Shown here: piece by piece, positions 48,746 to 60,646 of the stretch
Layout: each line of letters begins with the position of its first letter
How positions within the stretch are numbered: the stretch's first letter is position 1
Assembly (NCBI RefSeq): GCF_016086655.4
Contig: NC_052131.2
Location: forward strand, 15,333,657-15,397,656
From: Lepeophtheirus salmonis
Taxonomy: Eukaryota > Arthropoda > Copepoda > Siphonostomatoida > Caligidae
Length of the DNA stretch: 64,000 nucleotides
Direction of reading: 5' to 3'
Position numbers and translations under genes: made by a program
The notes under the pieces: generated by a model
The model's database searches: none
Told to the model about the DNA's origin: nothing
The model's input: only the letters and a program-made list of their open reading frames with translations

Positions 48746-49270
48746 CAATTATGAGAAGCAAGGGTTATATCTAAAATACAACTATGATTTCTGCAATAAA
48801 GCTTTAAAATATTTATTATTATTTTGTAGTCAGCTTTTCTAGAGGAAATATAATACATATAATGTGATTATTTCGAATAGAATCATAGAATAGAATGTTT
48901 CACTCCTCAAATGAACTAAAACTATGGCTGTAGGTAATATTGAATTAAAAATAATAAAAACATTAACGGTTCAAAATTCATAGGAGTACTACTATAGATG
49001 AAAAAAATATGATAATTGAAAAGAGATCGTCTTTGTTTTAGTTACAACTTGAAATGGTGTTTTTTATATATTCCAAAGCTGTTATCATTATTCTGGAAGA
49101 GAGAATATTTAAGTATAAAGTAATCATTAGCGCGTGAAAAACGAAGAGTAATACTGAATATTTGTTCCAGAGCAATAAGGGTAAGGCTTTGTTGGACTCG
49201 GAGTAGAATAGATGATCAACATTGGAGTAATTTGATAAATAAGGAGTGGGGTTTGTGTTTAGTTATTTCT
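48746..49270. other. AT-rich spacer with one short repeat copy
   Basis: A GAGTAGAATT-family short repeat ends at about 49230 (TTGGACTCGGAGTAGAAT). Nothing else is visible. Confidence 0.4.
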
Positions 49271-49797
49271 CAGGGGCGTCCACAGGGAGTGGACAGGAGG
49301 GACTGTAGCCTTCCCAAATTAAAAAATTTTTGCCTTTTCAAACTTATTTTTTGTGAATAGCTGTTTTTTTCCAATTCATGGATAAATGTTGATTTTTGAA
49401 GAAAAAAATTCTAAAAATTTAATTTTTTTGTGAATAGCAGTGAATTTTTGAAATTTCTTTCATAAAAACTTAATATTCAAAACTTAATTTTTCAAATTTA
49501 AAGAAATTAATTTTTTTTTTTAAAGCTATTTATTTTGAATTTTTCTTTCAAAAAGTTATTATTTTATGAATAACTGAATTTTTGACATTTTTTTCCAAAA
49601 AATATAATATTTGAATTTTTTTTCCCAAATTTAATTTTTGAATTTTTTTTTCCAAATAATTTAATTTTTCGAATTTTTCCCAAAATATTTTAAATTTTTT
49701 GATTTTTTTTTTTAATCCAAACCTCCCCCAAAAAAAAAAAAAAAATATATATAAAAAAAATAAGACCCTCATGTTTCCTCATGGAGGTGCTCGCGGC
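49271..49797. mobile_element. GGGGCGTC-family MITE, decayed right end
   Basis: The left end is CAGGGGCGTCCACAGGGAGT. The right side retains only CATGGAGGTGCTCGCGG. The interior is a T-rich array of AATTTTTGAATTTTT words. The 74-codon minus-strand ORF inside is low-complexity and not a gene. Confidence 0.55.
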
Positions 49798-52796
49798 TAA
49801 TTTAATAAAATGTTATGACAGCTAAGCTGCTCTTCTTCGAAACATTATTCTAACTGTCTGTCTAACTTAAATTTTGAATTTGTTAAGCATATCGGTAGAT
49901 TATATTACATTTTACTCTAAGTGTAATATACAATTGTTTTTTTCTTTTACTTCTTGTTTTGTGAATTCTATAAAATGTAACAAAAGTTGTCCAAACTAGC
50001 AAAAAAAAAAAACCACTTAAATGTAAAAGTATTATGCAATGAACTAGACATGGTGTTGTAACAATCTACGCTTATTTTAAAGTTTAAAAATTGTCTTTGC
50101 ATAGTATTTTTATATCAATTTTTCATGTAATCAAATTATAGGACAATCTTCATTGTATTCTGTGTTGATTTAAGAAAACAGTTGCACAAGGCACCGTGCA
50201 TAATGTAGACTAAAAAAGCTTCACAAATTGTCGATATTGGGAATGGGGAAATCAATTCAGATATATTTTTAGTCAAAAAAATTACGACATTTATAAGGAA
50301 AAGACATTAAACAAAAAAAACTTAAAAAATGTCAAATTTTTAATAAATATCGAAAAGTGTCACATTTTGTTTTGAAAAAAATTAAGAATTCAAAATTTAA
50401 AAAAATGGCAGAACGATACAAAAAAATTAATTAACAGATAGACAACTAAAAAAAATACAAATGAATTGTGTAGATACCATTGTGAATTAAGAATATTTAT
50501 CAATGGAAAAAAGTACTGAACACTTTTTTATTTTATTTGATACACATATTCTTCACATAATCTACGATTTTCTATTCATGGTTTTTTATTCCTTTCGTAA
50601 ACTAAAAATTATGCTACTATTTCATAAATCATAGAAACTTAATACAATTTTAGCACCTATTTACTTCAATTTTGTATTATTATTATTAATCACCCACCCA
50701 CAATAACTTTTTCCTGTGATGTTGGAAGTAACGGCATGGTAAAATAGATTTTATAAAGCCAATAAATTATTTGTGGTTTATATTAATATATCAAGCACAA
50801 CCACATATCCATTATTTTAAGTTTTTTTATGGTGCTTTCTTTCTTTCTGAAAATATCAATAACCAAAATTATTTGTAAAAAGAAATATTGCCCTAAAAAA
50901 TAACAGATAAAAATGTTTTTAAAAATTCTTCTTTTCATCATTTTTTTATACATATTTCATTATGGGAAAAGATAAAGCTCTAGATTATGTCCCTTTGCTT
51001 TTATTTTAAGCAATATTATTGTTTTTTATTCGTTTTTTAAATAAATACAAGTGTGTCTATTGATCATTTTTATTGCCGTCACAGATTGCATTAAAAAACT
51101 AACTTGGAGGTCTAGCTTTAATATGTTTATAAAATGAAATTGACAAGTTTGTATTTAATCTGGAAGAGAATTTATCTAACTACTTTTACGCCTGTATTAA
51201 TTAAAACTTTAGACCAAAGTAAAGCAGTGATATTTGAATAAAAAAAAAATATATAGGATACTAAATTAACCCCTATGAAATGGCTGGATTTTAATTATTT
51301 TTTTGATCCATTGCGGAACAAAAAATCTACGTTACTTAAAGAAAAATATATTATTCTTGCAAATGTACATATATTAACAGAAAAAGAATGATTATGTTTA
51401 AAAAACGTCATATTGATGTTGAAACGTGTTAATTGATTTACGCTAACTATGCTTATGTCCAATTAAAGAAACAAAACTCCGAGGAAAAGTCTATAAAATA
51501 ATCTAAAAAATTGTATACATTTATAAAAATGAGTGAACTAAATTAATGTTGTAATTTACTTTTCAATTCAGAAATTCAACAGTTTCAACCATGAGAAGCT
51601 CTTTTCTTAATTTAATTATATATTAGTGAATATCATAGTTCTACTATTACTCCACTCTTTGAAGTACATATAAATAAAATATATTTTCTTTTTTTAGAAA
51701 TGTGCGGGTTCGAACTTACGAACCTTGAGTTAGTGATAAAATTTCTTAAAGTTATATCTTTTGAGATATTAGATAAACACTAATTTAAAGAAGTAACATT
51801 AATTTTTTTAGGATAATTATTTTTTAATAATGTAGTCTGTTTTTCAATGCTTTTGCTATAACTCAAATCAAAGGAGTATTGATTATATTCTGAGCAGTAT
51901 TGAGGCTAAATTTGAAACATTTTAACGCTCAGTAAAAAAGGGTCAGTGGTAACTGACAATTTATTGGTAAGGTTTATTATTATTAGTTATTGTATACATT
52001 TACACTTCATAAAAATCATGTTTATTTAGTCAGAACAATGCCTGAAAGAGGTTTGTGAGAATAAACTTATTTATATTTTAAGTCCCTTCTCTTATAAATC
52101 GGCATATAAAAAGGCATAGTTGAGATTCTATTTTCGTAAATTGTTTGAGACATCCCTGGTTACGTGGAGACTTGCAACATTTGAAAATTGAATTATTCAA
52201 ACCCAATTTCTGGAAATGCTACTGACTGATATAATCTTTAAATAAATTTTAAAAATAGCAAACATATGTTGAAATGTTTGAGTATATTTTGAACCAAAAA
52301 CAAAAAAAGTGTTACAACTCTCACAAGTATCACCAATTTTGAGATGAAAATGTTTTCAAAATATATTTATTTATAAATTCACAACTAGCAATTTTTATTT
52401 AAATAATATTTTTATTATTACAGGGCTTGAATGATTTATTTATATTTCTTAATTATTATTAACTTCTCAATAACATAAGAAAGCGGTTAAAAGTTGATAT
52501 TTTAGAATAAACCAAATAACCGTACATATTTTATTGCGCATAAATTATTATTATTTATACCTTACATTATTGGGTGGTCAATTGAATTCAATATTTGCAT
52601 TATTTTGAACATATTTTTAGAGTATTATTGATAGTTTATGAGAAATTAAATGTAAGTTATGAAACATATTTTATATTTCTTTTGTGTTTATTGAACTCAT
52701 TAATTATAATTTTACAAAACACTATATATCATATAAAGTATATGTAATTTATTATGTTCCGCAGAAACCCTTTATCGCCGCCAGGGAAATGATTAA

Positions 52797-53110
52797 AGTC
52801 GGAAAAATGGGATGTTTGTAGGAAAATGTGGATTTTTTATGAAAAATTATTATTCGGAAAAAATTTAATGTTTATTCTAAAAAAGTCATATTATATTAGA
52901 GTCGAAAAAAATGGTTAAAAAAGTGGATTTTTTTAAAGAAATAGTCCAAAAGAAAGCTTGGCACTTTAAATGAAATTTAATTAAGATAATCCAAAAAATA
53001 CTTTTTTTAATAGTATGCACGTTTTATTTTCTAAAAAAAAGTATTTTTATTCTAGAGCTAGAAAAATGGGATGTCAATCTGCAAATTTGAAGAAAAAAAA
53101 AAACAGTCCC
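52797..53110. repeat. Three degenerate tandem units of about 115-140 bp
   Basis: The words AGTCGGAAAAATGGGATG (52797), AGTCGAAAAAAATGG (52911) and AGCTAGAAAAATGGGATG (53056) recur with a following GTGGATTTTTT-like or related stretch. The units are strongly diverged. Confidence 0.4.
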
Positions 53111-54597
53111 TCCACTGAAAAATCCTTTCAATGATCCAATCCTAACTTGCAAAAATTTTCTAAATTTACAATATCAGAGTATTTTTTTTTGATGTTCATA
53201 AATGTTCTTCTAAATTCAAGTATTACTTTTAAATCTTACAAATAACTTTATGAAAATACAGCGTTTAGTATTAATTTAAAAGCTGAATGCAGTTAATAAA
53301 TTACTTAAATAATATTGTTTAGATTCAAAATTTAAATAAGTGGACACAGTGATAGATGTTGGTAAGGCCAATTTAAGACCTTTATTTTAAAAAAGGAGAA
53401 TAATTTATTTTACTTAATTATTATGAGTAAAGTACAGTTTTGAATGTTAAAACAGTTAGAAATATAGGAGAATGACAAATCAAATATTATATATCATTGT
53501 GAAAATCGTCTAAATCTTTGTAAGTGTAAATCAAAAAGAAAAGTATATTTTTGGTAACTTTGATAGACGACATATGTAATGTAAGATATCAATATAAAAA
53601 CTATTGTGCTCAATACGTGTAAATTATCAAAATTGGGAGGAATAATTGATATCTTGTAGATTACCAACATATACTTTTTATAAATGTATGATCAAGAAAA
53701 TTTCTATAATTTTCATATTCTTTTTAAATTAGCAATACTGTTTCAATATGTTACAAACATTAAAATTGATATCGAAACCAAAGTACTGTTAACTGTGATA
53801 TGAAATTGAAATTGATGCAAAAAGTTGCATATTGTTATAAACTTTACAAAAAAATAAAAAATCTAACAAAATATGTGGTGCTTCAACACCAAAACAATTT
53901 GATTTAAGATACTTAATGTGATCCCGATATAACTTTTCAAATAAAATCTTTCAATTGATTATTTCATTGTAACAATCAATTTTTTCACCTTGAAGTGTAA
54001 TTTGCGGGGTCTCCAGATGGTTAAAAGAATAATTTGTCGATAGAAATTGATGATAATCCGACCTTGAATACAATTTTAATCCAGACTCAATTTTGAGAGA
54101 ACATCGTTCTAGCAATTTTAGGTGTTGAAGGGCCACAAATCACTTCTACAAGCTGAGTAATAGGCCGTAAAGGGAATTGTATGTCAATTAGTCCCTCTAC
54201 ACTTACATTGAAGTCATTGTAATTACTTGCAAATAGAGTTGAAACCAATGAATAGGATGAATCCAAAGTTGGAGAACATCAAATACTGTTTAGGTGTAAT
54301 ATAACTTTTTTTCATACAAAATCGGTTAAAAGCATAGAATTGTACAGTTGTTTAAAATTACAAAAAATAAATTAATAAAGAATGGAGTTTTCTGTAGTTA
54401 ATTAAAAACGCATGAAATATTTGAGAGTTATTAAGAGATGAGGAGAAGTCCCCTTTATACAATACAATAAGAAATGTATTATAGTTTAAAAGTCCATTGA
54501 GACCATATATCTAACGATTGTTGTGTTCAGACCTACAGGAACAGCAATCATTTTTGATCTGTATGCATAAATTATCGTCAAAGTCTTTGCTATTATC

Positions 54598-54661
54598 GCC
54601 TCCACTTTATTGGAGGAGAAAATTTCAATAAAGGGGAGGCTCAAAAAAAAAAAAAAAAAAA
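54598..54661 (+). repeat. Hairpin followed by AATAAA and poly(A)
   Basis: GCCTCCACTTTATTG (54598-54612) pairs with CAATAAAGGGGAGGC (54626-54640) with one mismatch. The right arm contains AATAAA, and a 19-base A run starts two bases after the arm. This looks like the 3' end of a retroposed transcript with a terminal stem-loop. Confidence 0.45.
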
Positions 54662-55808
54662 TGTAATGAAGATATTAGGGTGGAAAAAAGAAATAATATT
54701 CACGATCCGTTTTATTCGACTTGCTTGTAAATATTGATATTAATTTTATCGAATTTGCATTAGCAACCTAAAAAAGTATCTTGTATAATTTTGAAGTTAA
54801 GAAAATTTAATATGTATGTATGTAGTTCTTTTGAACAAATTATGATGAAATTTTCAAACAAACGTTCCTTGTAGTAAATAATATAATGAAAGGGTTTGAG
54901 AAATTTTTGGCATTTATTTTTCTAATCTCAATAGATGAGGTGGTAATTCATAGTGAGAAAAATCTTAAAGAATATAAACAAAAGAGTTCAGTTTATTAAT
55001 GATATTTCGGTCGTTTACATCCAAAAAGTTAAATAATATGTTTGTTGTTTATCATCCCAGCGTAAGAATATCTAACATGGGCCTAGGTAATCTTGCTTTA
55101 AACTATTTTGCCTTGGGACATTTTTCCTTTGCCTAATTATATAAATAAATGAGATTTATACGTCGTTTTTATTATTTTTGGTTAAAATTGATATTCCTTT
55201 GGAATTTTGTAATCTAAACATATTATGTGGATACCATAAAACACTTTAAATGAAGGTTTTCTATTGGAAATATTATAGAATCTTGCCGCAAAATTTCAAT
55301 GCATACACCAACAAAATCTTAATTTGTAATTAATTCGATCCAGAGACAAAGTAGGTAGTAAAATTATTATAATAAGCAAAACGATTCGAAGATTCGAAAC
55401 TGGGAATGTTAGTCACTTCTCCGTTAGTAATTGTTATGAGACATGATGGATTATTTCATACTAGAAAAGAATGATGGATTGGCGAACAAACATAACATGA
55501 GGCTTCATTATTCCAACAGAATACAATTATTTATTCCACTTTATGGTAAAAATATATTGCAAATTTTGATTTCAACCAAAAATAAACATATATACTTGAT
55601 TTAAGTATATACTAAGGCACAATATCGTTGAGGCAAAATGTTTTCAATGCAAAATTAGCAGGCACTATTTAAAATATAACAAAAATTAGCTTCAAAACTA
55701 TAAGATATTTAAGCAATGTATCTAAGATACCTAAAATATAGTGAGGATAAATTTTACTAAATTTTGTAAAAACTATATAACTCAACTTGTAGATGTTATA
55801 CTGAGATG

Positions 55809-56242
55809 TTAGGCCGTAATATAGCCTAAATGGAATAAAAAAAGAAAGCTTGTGGTTGAAATATACTGCCTCCAGAAATGAACCATGGATATCAAGAAGG
55901 ATATGTCAATCAACAAAATGTCAATATTCCGGATTCTAAGCCTAGCTAAAGAGAAAAGAGGGATATTGCTATAAAGACCGACGTAAATCCCATCAAGGAT
56001 CGGACTGTACAAAAATGATGAGAGGGATGTTTAGGGGCATTGATATGCAAGCAACAACAATGAATAGTATAATAAAAATCGACCTTGGAGCTAAATCCAG
56101 GGCTAGAAAGTAAAAAAGATGTAGTTACATCTTTGGTAAGATTGGTTCTCATCATAAGCCTTTTATAAATTTTGGTTTCAGTAATTGACCTTGTCCATTC
56201 CAGTGAGGGATTCTCTGACATATCTGCAAAAAATTTAATCAT
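55809..56242 (-). pseudogene. Coding-like patch, possible LINE endonuclease remnant
   Basis: Two overlapping minus-strand frames (56242-55946 and 56012-55809) lie in more balanced sequence next to the LINE below. The words CCCLHINAPKHPSHHF could be a decayed 'V-x-x-Y-A-P-N-x-x-x-x-x-x-F' block of an APE endonuclease. This is weak; the patch may instead be the antisense of the adjacent + strand LINE. Confidence 0.25.
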
Positions 56243-57940
56243 GTCAGAACTCTTCTCTTCAATGGAACATCAGTTATCTCTATGGGCGATAGGAAAATGA
56301 CCCAATAGCTTTGAAAAAGAGTTGTCGGCAAGGCTGTCCTTCAGCTCCCTTACTATTTGTTGACATACTAAACGATCATGTGAGTTTTATTTTAAAGAAA
56401 TTCACGGGTTTTTGGAGAAAATTTTGAGAGCTCAAAACATATAATTAATATGTACGCCGATGACGTCACATTAATGTAAGATGCTAATCTGAAACACAAT
56501 TTACTAAACGGATTGAGATTGTAATAGACTACATAAAAAAATATGAAAAGAAATCCGGTTTAAAAATAAAAAAACCACGATACTTCCATTGGTAAATTGA
56601 ATCCTGATAAAAATTCTTAAATTGCAGATTTTGATGTTATGGGTGCAATCGAAATTCTTGGGATCGGATGGGACAGAAACGGCGCCACTCTTTCGAGTTG
56701 GACGTTTCTGAATAAATTTATTAAGTCAGCCATCTCGTTGGGGAAAATTTAACCTTCAGAAAAGAATCCGATCTTTAGTGAATTCTTAATGGTTACTAAT
56801 GCGATTCACAAAGCAAAAGCTATTCCCTAGCTGGACGAGAAAGCAACCGGATTGGAATTTAGCAGGCTCAATCGATTTTTTCATAGATTTTATTTATCTT
56901 CAATCAAAATACCCATATCTGTCATCGGAGGAGGACTATCTCTACTTCCTCAAATAATCCCTAAAATATACACACTTGGCTTATGCATGGAACGGATTTC
57001 ATAAATAGTCATCTGTAGAAATTTTCTCCATCTTTAGCGCCAATTCAAAGGATTGCAATAGGAAGTTTTAATTTAAACCCCTTGTAGAACCCAAAAAAAT
57101 TGTTATAGTTGGCTTTATGAAATAATATTGTTTCAATTAACAATTTGGGCAACAACTCAAAAAAAAAAATTTACCCACTCATGAAAGTAGCAAAATTTCA
57201 TTTAATGCCGATTTCATGGAATTTGAAAAACTTTGTTGGAGTCAAATTTTAAGGAAGATGCTGAATAAATATGCAATAAGTTTTTAAAAGATTTATACCA
57301 ACCGATATCATGGAGAAATAAAATTATAAGCTCAATTGCGAAAATTAATGATAGAAAAAGTTTTACTTCGCAATTTCAAATCTCCACAGGATGTCTATTT
57401 TTTAATAATCCGTACAAAGATTGTGGTAAATTATGTAATACATGCTTTTGCTGACTGCCCTGCTCTCTGTAATTGCGACTTCTGAAAGGTATTCAAGATT
57501 CCCCATCAAAATCCCTAATCGGGATTGTCTATTGTGCAAATATGTAGGGATGTTATTTGCTACTACCCTTCAAGTTAAAAAAAAAAATAAGGAGTTTCTA
57601 CGTTGCCTGATACGCATCCATAGACAGTTTAAAAGTTCTGAGTCTCAAAAGATCAATAATTGTCTTTCTTTTATTGCCATTGAAACAAAAGCTTAATTTC
57701 TCTTTTTATAATTAATACTTTAATTTGTATTTTTAGGATTCTTTTAATATTTGTATTATTCCATAAGATTATTTATCAATCTTTTAGAGAACATGTATGT
57801 AATAATGTACATTATCTGTTCACCATGTTAATAGTAGTCATGCCTTTTTAGTTTAGGGATTTGATTATGAATTGTAATGTTTATTTATATATTTTTTGAA
57901 TGTAACTTCCCTAGACCAATAAAGAGAAGAAGACAAAATT
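56200..57940 (+). pseudogene. LINE ORF2 remnant, RT palm to 3' end (L1/Tx1-like)
   Basis: Words in order on the + strand, over several frames: LLFNGTSVISMGDRK, then SCRQGCPSAPLLFVDILND (RT motif with RQGCPLSPLLF), a decayed YADD motif (the bases TGTACGCCGATGACGTC at 56451-56467 encode YADDV with the first Tyr codon broken), then IEILGIGWDRNGATLSSW, LNRFFHRFYLSSIKIPISVI with GGG-L-S-L, and YKDCGK near 57411 followed by HAFADCPALCNC. The 3' UTR carries AATAAAGAGAAG at about 57919. Many stops and frameshifts show it is dead. It belongs to the same family as the 18.1-19.35-kb copy (shared IEILGI and KDCGK blocks). Confidence 0.75.
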
Positions 57941-57999
57941 ACTGTGTATATGTGGAAGGATAATAATAGATAATTGGGCTAACATCATCCCCATATAAG

Positions 58000-58600
58000 T
58001 CAATGAGATGCTTATCTCCTCAAAATATACTCCAACCCCGACATACTTTTTCCACACCTCTGATACAGGCTCCTCAATTGCAGCAATAAAAAAAATGTAA
58101 CCGAAAGAAATCCCTGCCTACAACGTTCATTCAATTTAACTAGTTTACTCTTCCTTCTATCTATAGAAATGGCTGACATGTCATTATAAAGCAGTACCCG
58201 AACTGGTTTAAAAACGGATTTGGAAGCAAAACACTGAATGCTCAAGAATTTTCAGATGAGAAATCAAATCAAAAGTTTTATAAAAATAAACAGCTAAAAT
58301 CACACCAAATTTATCATTTTTCCTTACAGAGTCAATAACAGCCTGAATAATGCGGGAAAAAAAAATCCAATATTTTCTTGTGTTTAAGAAAAAAAAGATT
58401 TTTGTCAAAATCCCATATTTTTATTCAAAATTGGTTCCATTTGACGAACTAGTATTTCGGCAAGGATAATCTCTCCATAGAGTAACCAATATTTCGTAGA
58501 TAAGTTGTATCCTCATCCGGAAAAATTGAAAAAAAAATTACCTAAAATCCCATCAGGACCTATTTTTTACTGTACTTTATATGAAATTTAATGTAATGAA
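58000..58600 (-). pseudogene. LINE reverse transcriptase fragment (L1/Tx1-like)
   Basis: Minus-strand words in order: GPDGILGNFF, then a decayed fingers block (YNLSTKYWLLYGEIILAEIL), then IIQAVIDSVRKNDKFGVILA with YFYKTFDLISHLKILE, the RT motif A ('AxDFxKAFDxxxH'), here with the catalytic Asp changed to Tyr. A second frame continues with VLLYNDMSAISIDRRKSKLV, then LNERCRQGFLSVTFFLL, the RQGCPLS block. It ends at about 58012 (SGLEYI). It covers the half of RT that the 56-kb copy lacks, but in opposite orientation and downstream of it. Confidence 0.75.
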
Positions 58601-59739
58601 CGATATATTCCCTTGTAAATAGTATATTCTCGGGATTACTTGATATTTATTTTCTTTTAGGAAAGTATTTCCTTTCTGTGCCAACTATTTTCTGAATCTA
58701 GCATGAAAATAATTCACAATATCCTTCATATTCGTGAATTTAAATTCTTGAATATTTATAAAATCGGGAGTAATCTATAGTTGACACATTTAAGCCAATC
58801 ATAGATAAGAAAAAGAGGATGACTTCTCGTATTATATTTATGTCCACTCTCTTCTTAGAGTCTATCGTTCCCAGTTACTGATGGATCACAAACAGAGAAT
58901 ATTTCAGTAATGAACAATATTTAACTCTGAATTTACCTCAAATAATTATATTTTCATAAAATTGTGAAGTTTTAATTATGGTTCTTGAATCTCAACTTCT
59001 TTACGCTTTTTATAAAAAGTAAGACCAATCATTGAAAGTTTTGACAAAAAATTGGTATGAATTATAAACTTAATAAGATTGCATAGGATGGATTGTGCTC
59101 AAAACAGAAATTAACAAAGTCTTCAAAGTAGATTATATCATGATTTATGTTATGTTTATTTTTTACACTGACAGATCTAGCAATCCATATTTATTTTGAT
59201 TTGACAATTATGTTAATCCTGCTTCATAAAAAAGTGTAAGATCGGATAATCTTACATCTTAGTCTTTTGAAACAGTCGTTGGTAGTATGTTTTTCAATGT
59301 TGCTAATTTTTTATCGCTGTCTGTTTCTCAAAGAAGTTTATATAATTTTTTTTTTTTAATTGTTTCATTAGAATCTGTTTCCTAATATGATTATTATTCG
59401 ACTTTATCATTTTTAACTTTGAAGTGATAATTACAAAAATTACAAATATTGGTATTCGTCTATTACTAAAAAAACATAAATGATAATGAAAAAGAAAAGA
59501 GTTGAAATTGATCAATAATATAATTGAATCAATAATTTTTAATGGAAGTTCTTGGATAAAAATGTATTGCTGCTAAGAGATCCAATATTTCAATTAGATA
59601 CGTTATTTAAAGTAAAACATTCAAAACTCCCCAGTAATACTTGCATTCGCAATGAGTGACAATTAATAAAGACAAAGTAAATCACTACAAATTCGTGGAT
59701 TAAACTTAAAATATTCATGTCACTCATTTGGACAAACAA
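58601..59739. other. AT-rich gene-free stretch
   Basis: Nothing recognisable. Confidence 0.45.
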
Positions 59740-60110
59740 GGGCGGTTTTAGAAAGGTATTTTCCCCGGTTCAGTGCATGAACAAAATGGGACTTGCAAAG
59801 TGTAAATTCATAAAAAAAGTTATAAAAATATGGTCATTTGGAAAAAAATAATAAAAAGAAATATCTTCTAAAAAAATCATAGGAAAAAATGCCATTAATG
59901 CACATTCTGGAAAAATTTTTTGGAAAGTAAATTTAAAAAATTGAATTAAATTTTTTGCAAAAAAAATTTGACACATTAAATTAAATTTCAAATATTAAAT
60001 CATTTAAAAAAAAAAAAAAATAATATTAAATCATTTCAAAAAAAAAAAAAAATTCAATATTAAATCATTTCAAAAAATCAAATATCTAATTTTTTTAGAA
60101 AAAGCAAACA
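59740..60110. mobile_element. Partial GGGGCGTC-family copy
   Basis: It starts GGGCGGTTTTAG and carries the same A/T array (AAATTTCAAATATTAAAT) as the 39.2-kb copy. The right end is not recognisable. Confidence 0.35.
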
Positions 60111-60646
60111 TTTATCAATTTGGTGTGGCATTATTATTATTATTATTTTCATAAATTAGAAAAGTAATAAATAGGAATTGGAATAACATATTGAGCTTTG
60201 TTTTCCCGATGCCGATTCCAGAAAAAACACATGATTCTTCATTTCCTGATTCGGATTAATAGTCCCATCACTAGTTAAATTAAAACCAGTTTAGAGTAAT
60301 TGAGCAAAAAACCAAAGGTATCGCAACTGTCTCCGGTATACCCAACATACTAATATGGTAATAAGGGGATAATTCACTTAAAGTGAATGAAACTAAAATA
60401 ATAAATATGAAGTAAATAAAGAATATACTTACCTGTGGCAATAATAGAAAGGAAGGCATTTCAATTTATTTAAATAAGAATGTAAATTTGTTTTCTTTAC
60501 TCTTAATATGACTATTTTGTTATAAATTTACATGCATACATTATTCTGTTTTCTTTTCTTTTTTTATAATTTATTCACCATTTTAAAAATTAATTAAAAA
60601 AGGGCACAAAAAATAAATAACGATTGATTTTTTCTAAAACAAGATC
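60111..60646. other. AT-rich spacer with a short ATT microsatellite
   Basis: An (ATT)n run lies at about 60130-60148. No gene. Confidence 0.45.

Larger units (their letters stand above)
49798..55800. other. Long AT-rich gene-free stretch
   Basis: About 6 kb with no supported gene. It holds a degenerate tandem repeat (52797-53110), a hairpin with poly(A) (54598-54661) and an unassigned coding-like patch on the minus strand at about 54240-53951, which contains LKLYSRSDYHQFLSTNYSF. Confidence 0.4.

Noticed and set aside
49548..49772. 74-codon minus-strand ORF rich in Lys and Phe
   Set aside because: It lies in the A/T array of a MITE and is low-complexity translation.
51705..51725. GCGGGTTCGAACTTACG, like a tRNA B box
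   Set aside because: No A box lies at a suitable distance upstream and no acceptor stem can be formed.
56200..58600. Simple twin-priming explanation for the whole LINE cluster
   Set aside because: Twin priming puts the inverted 5' part upstream of the 3' part; the 58-kb inverted part lies downstream.
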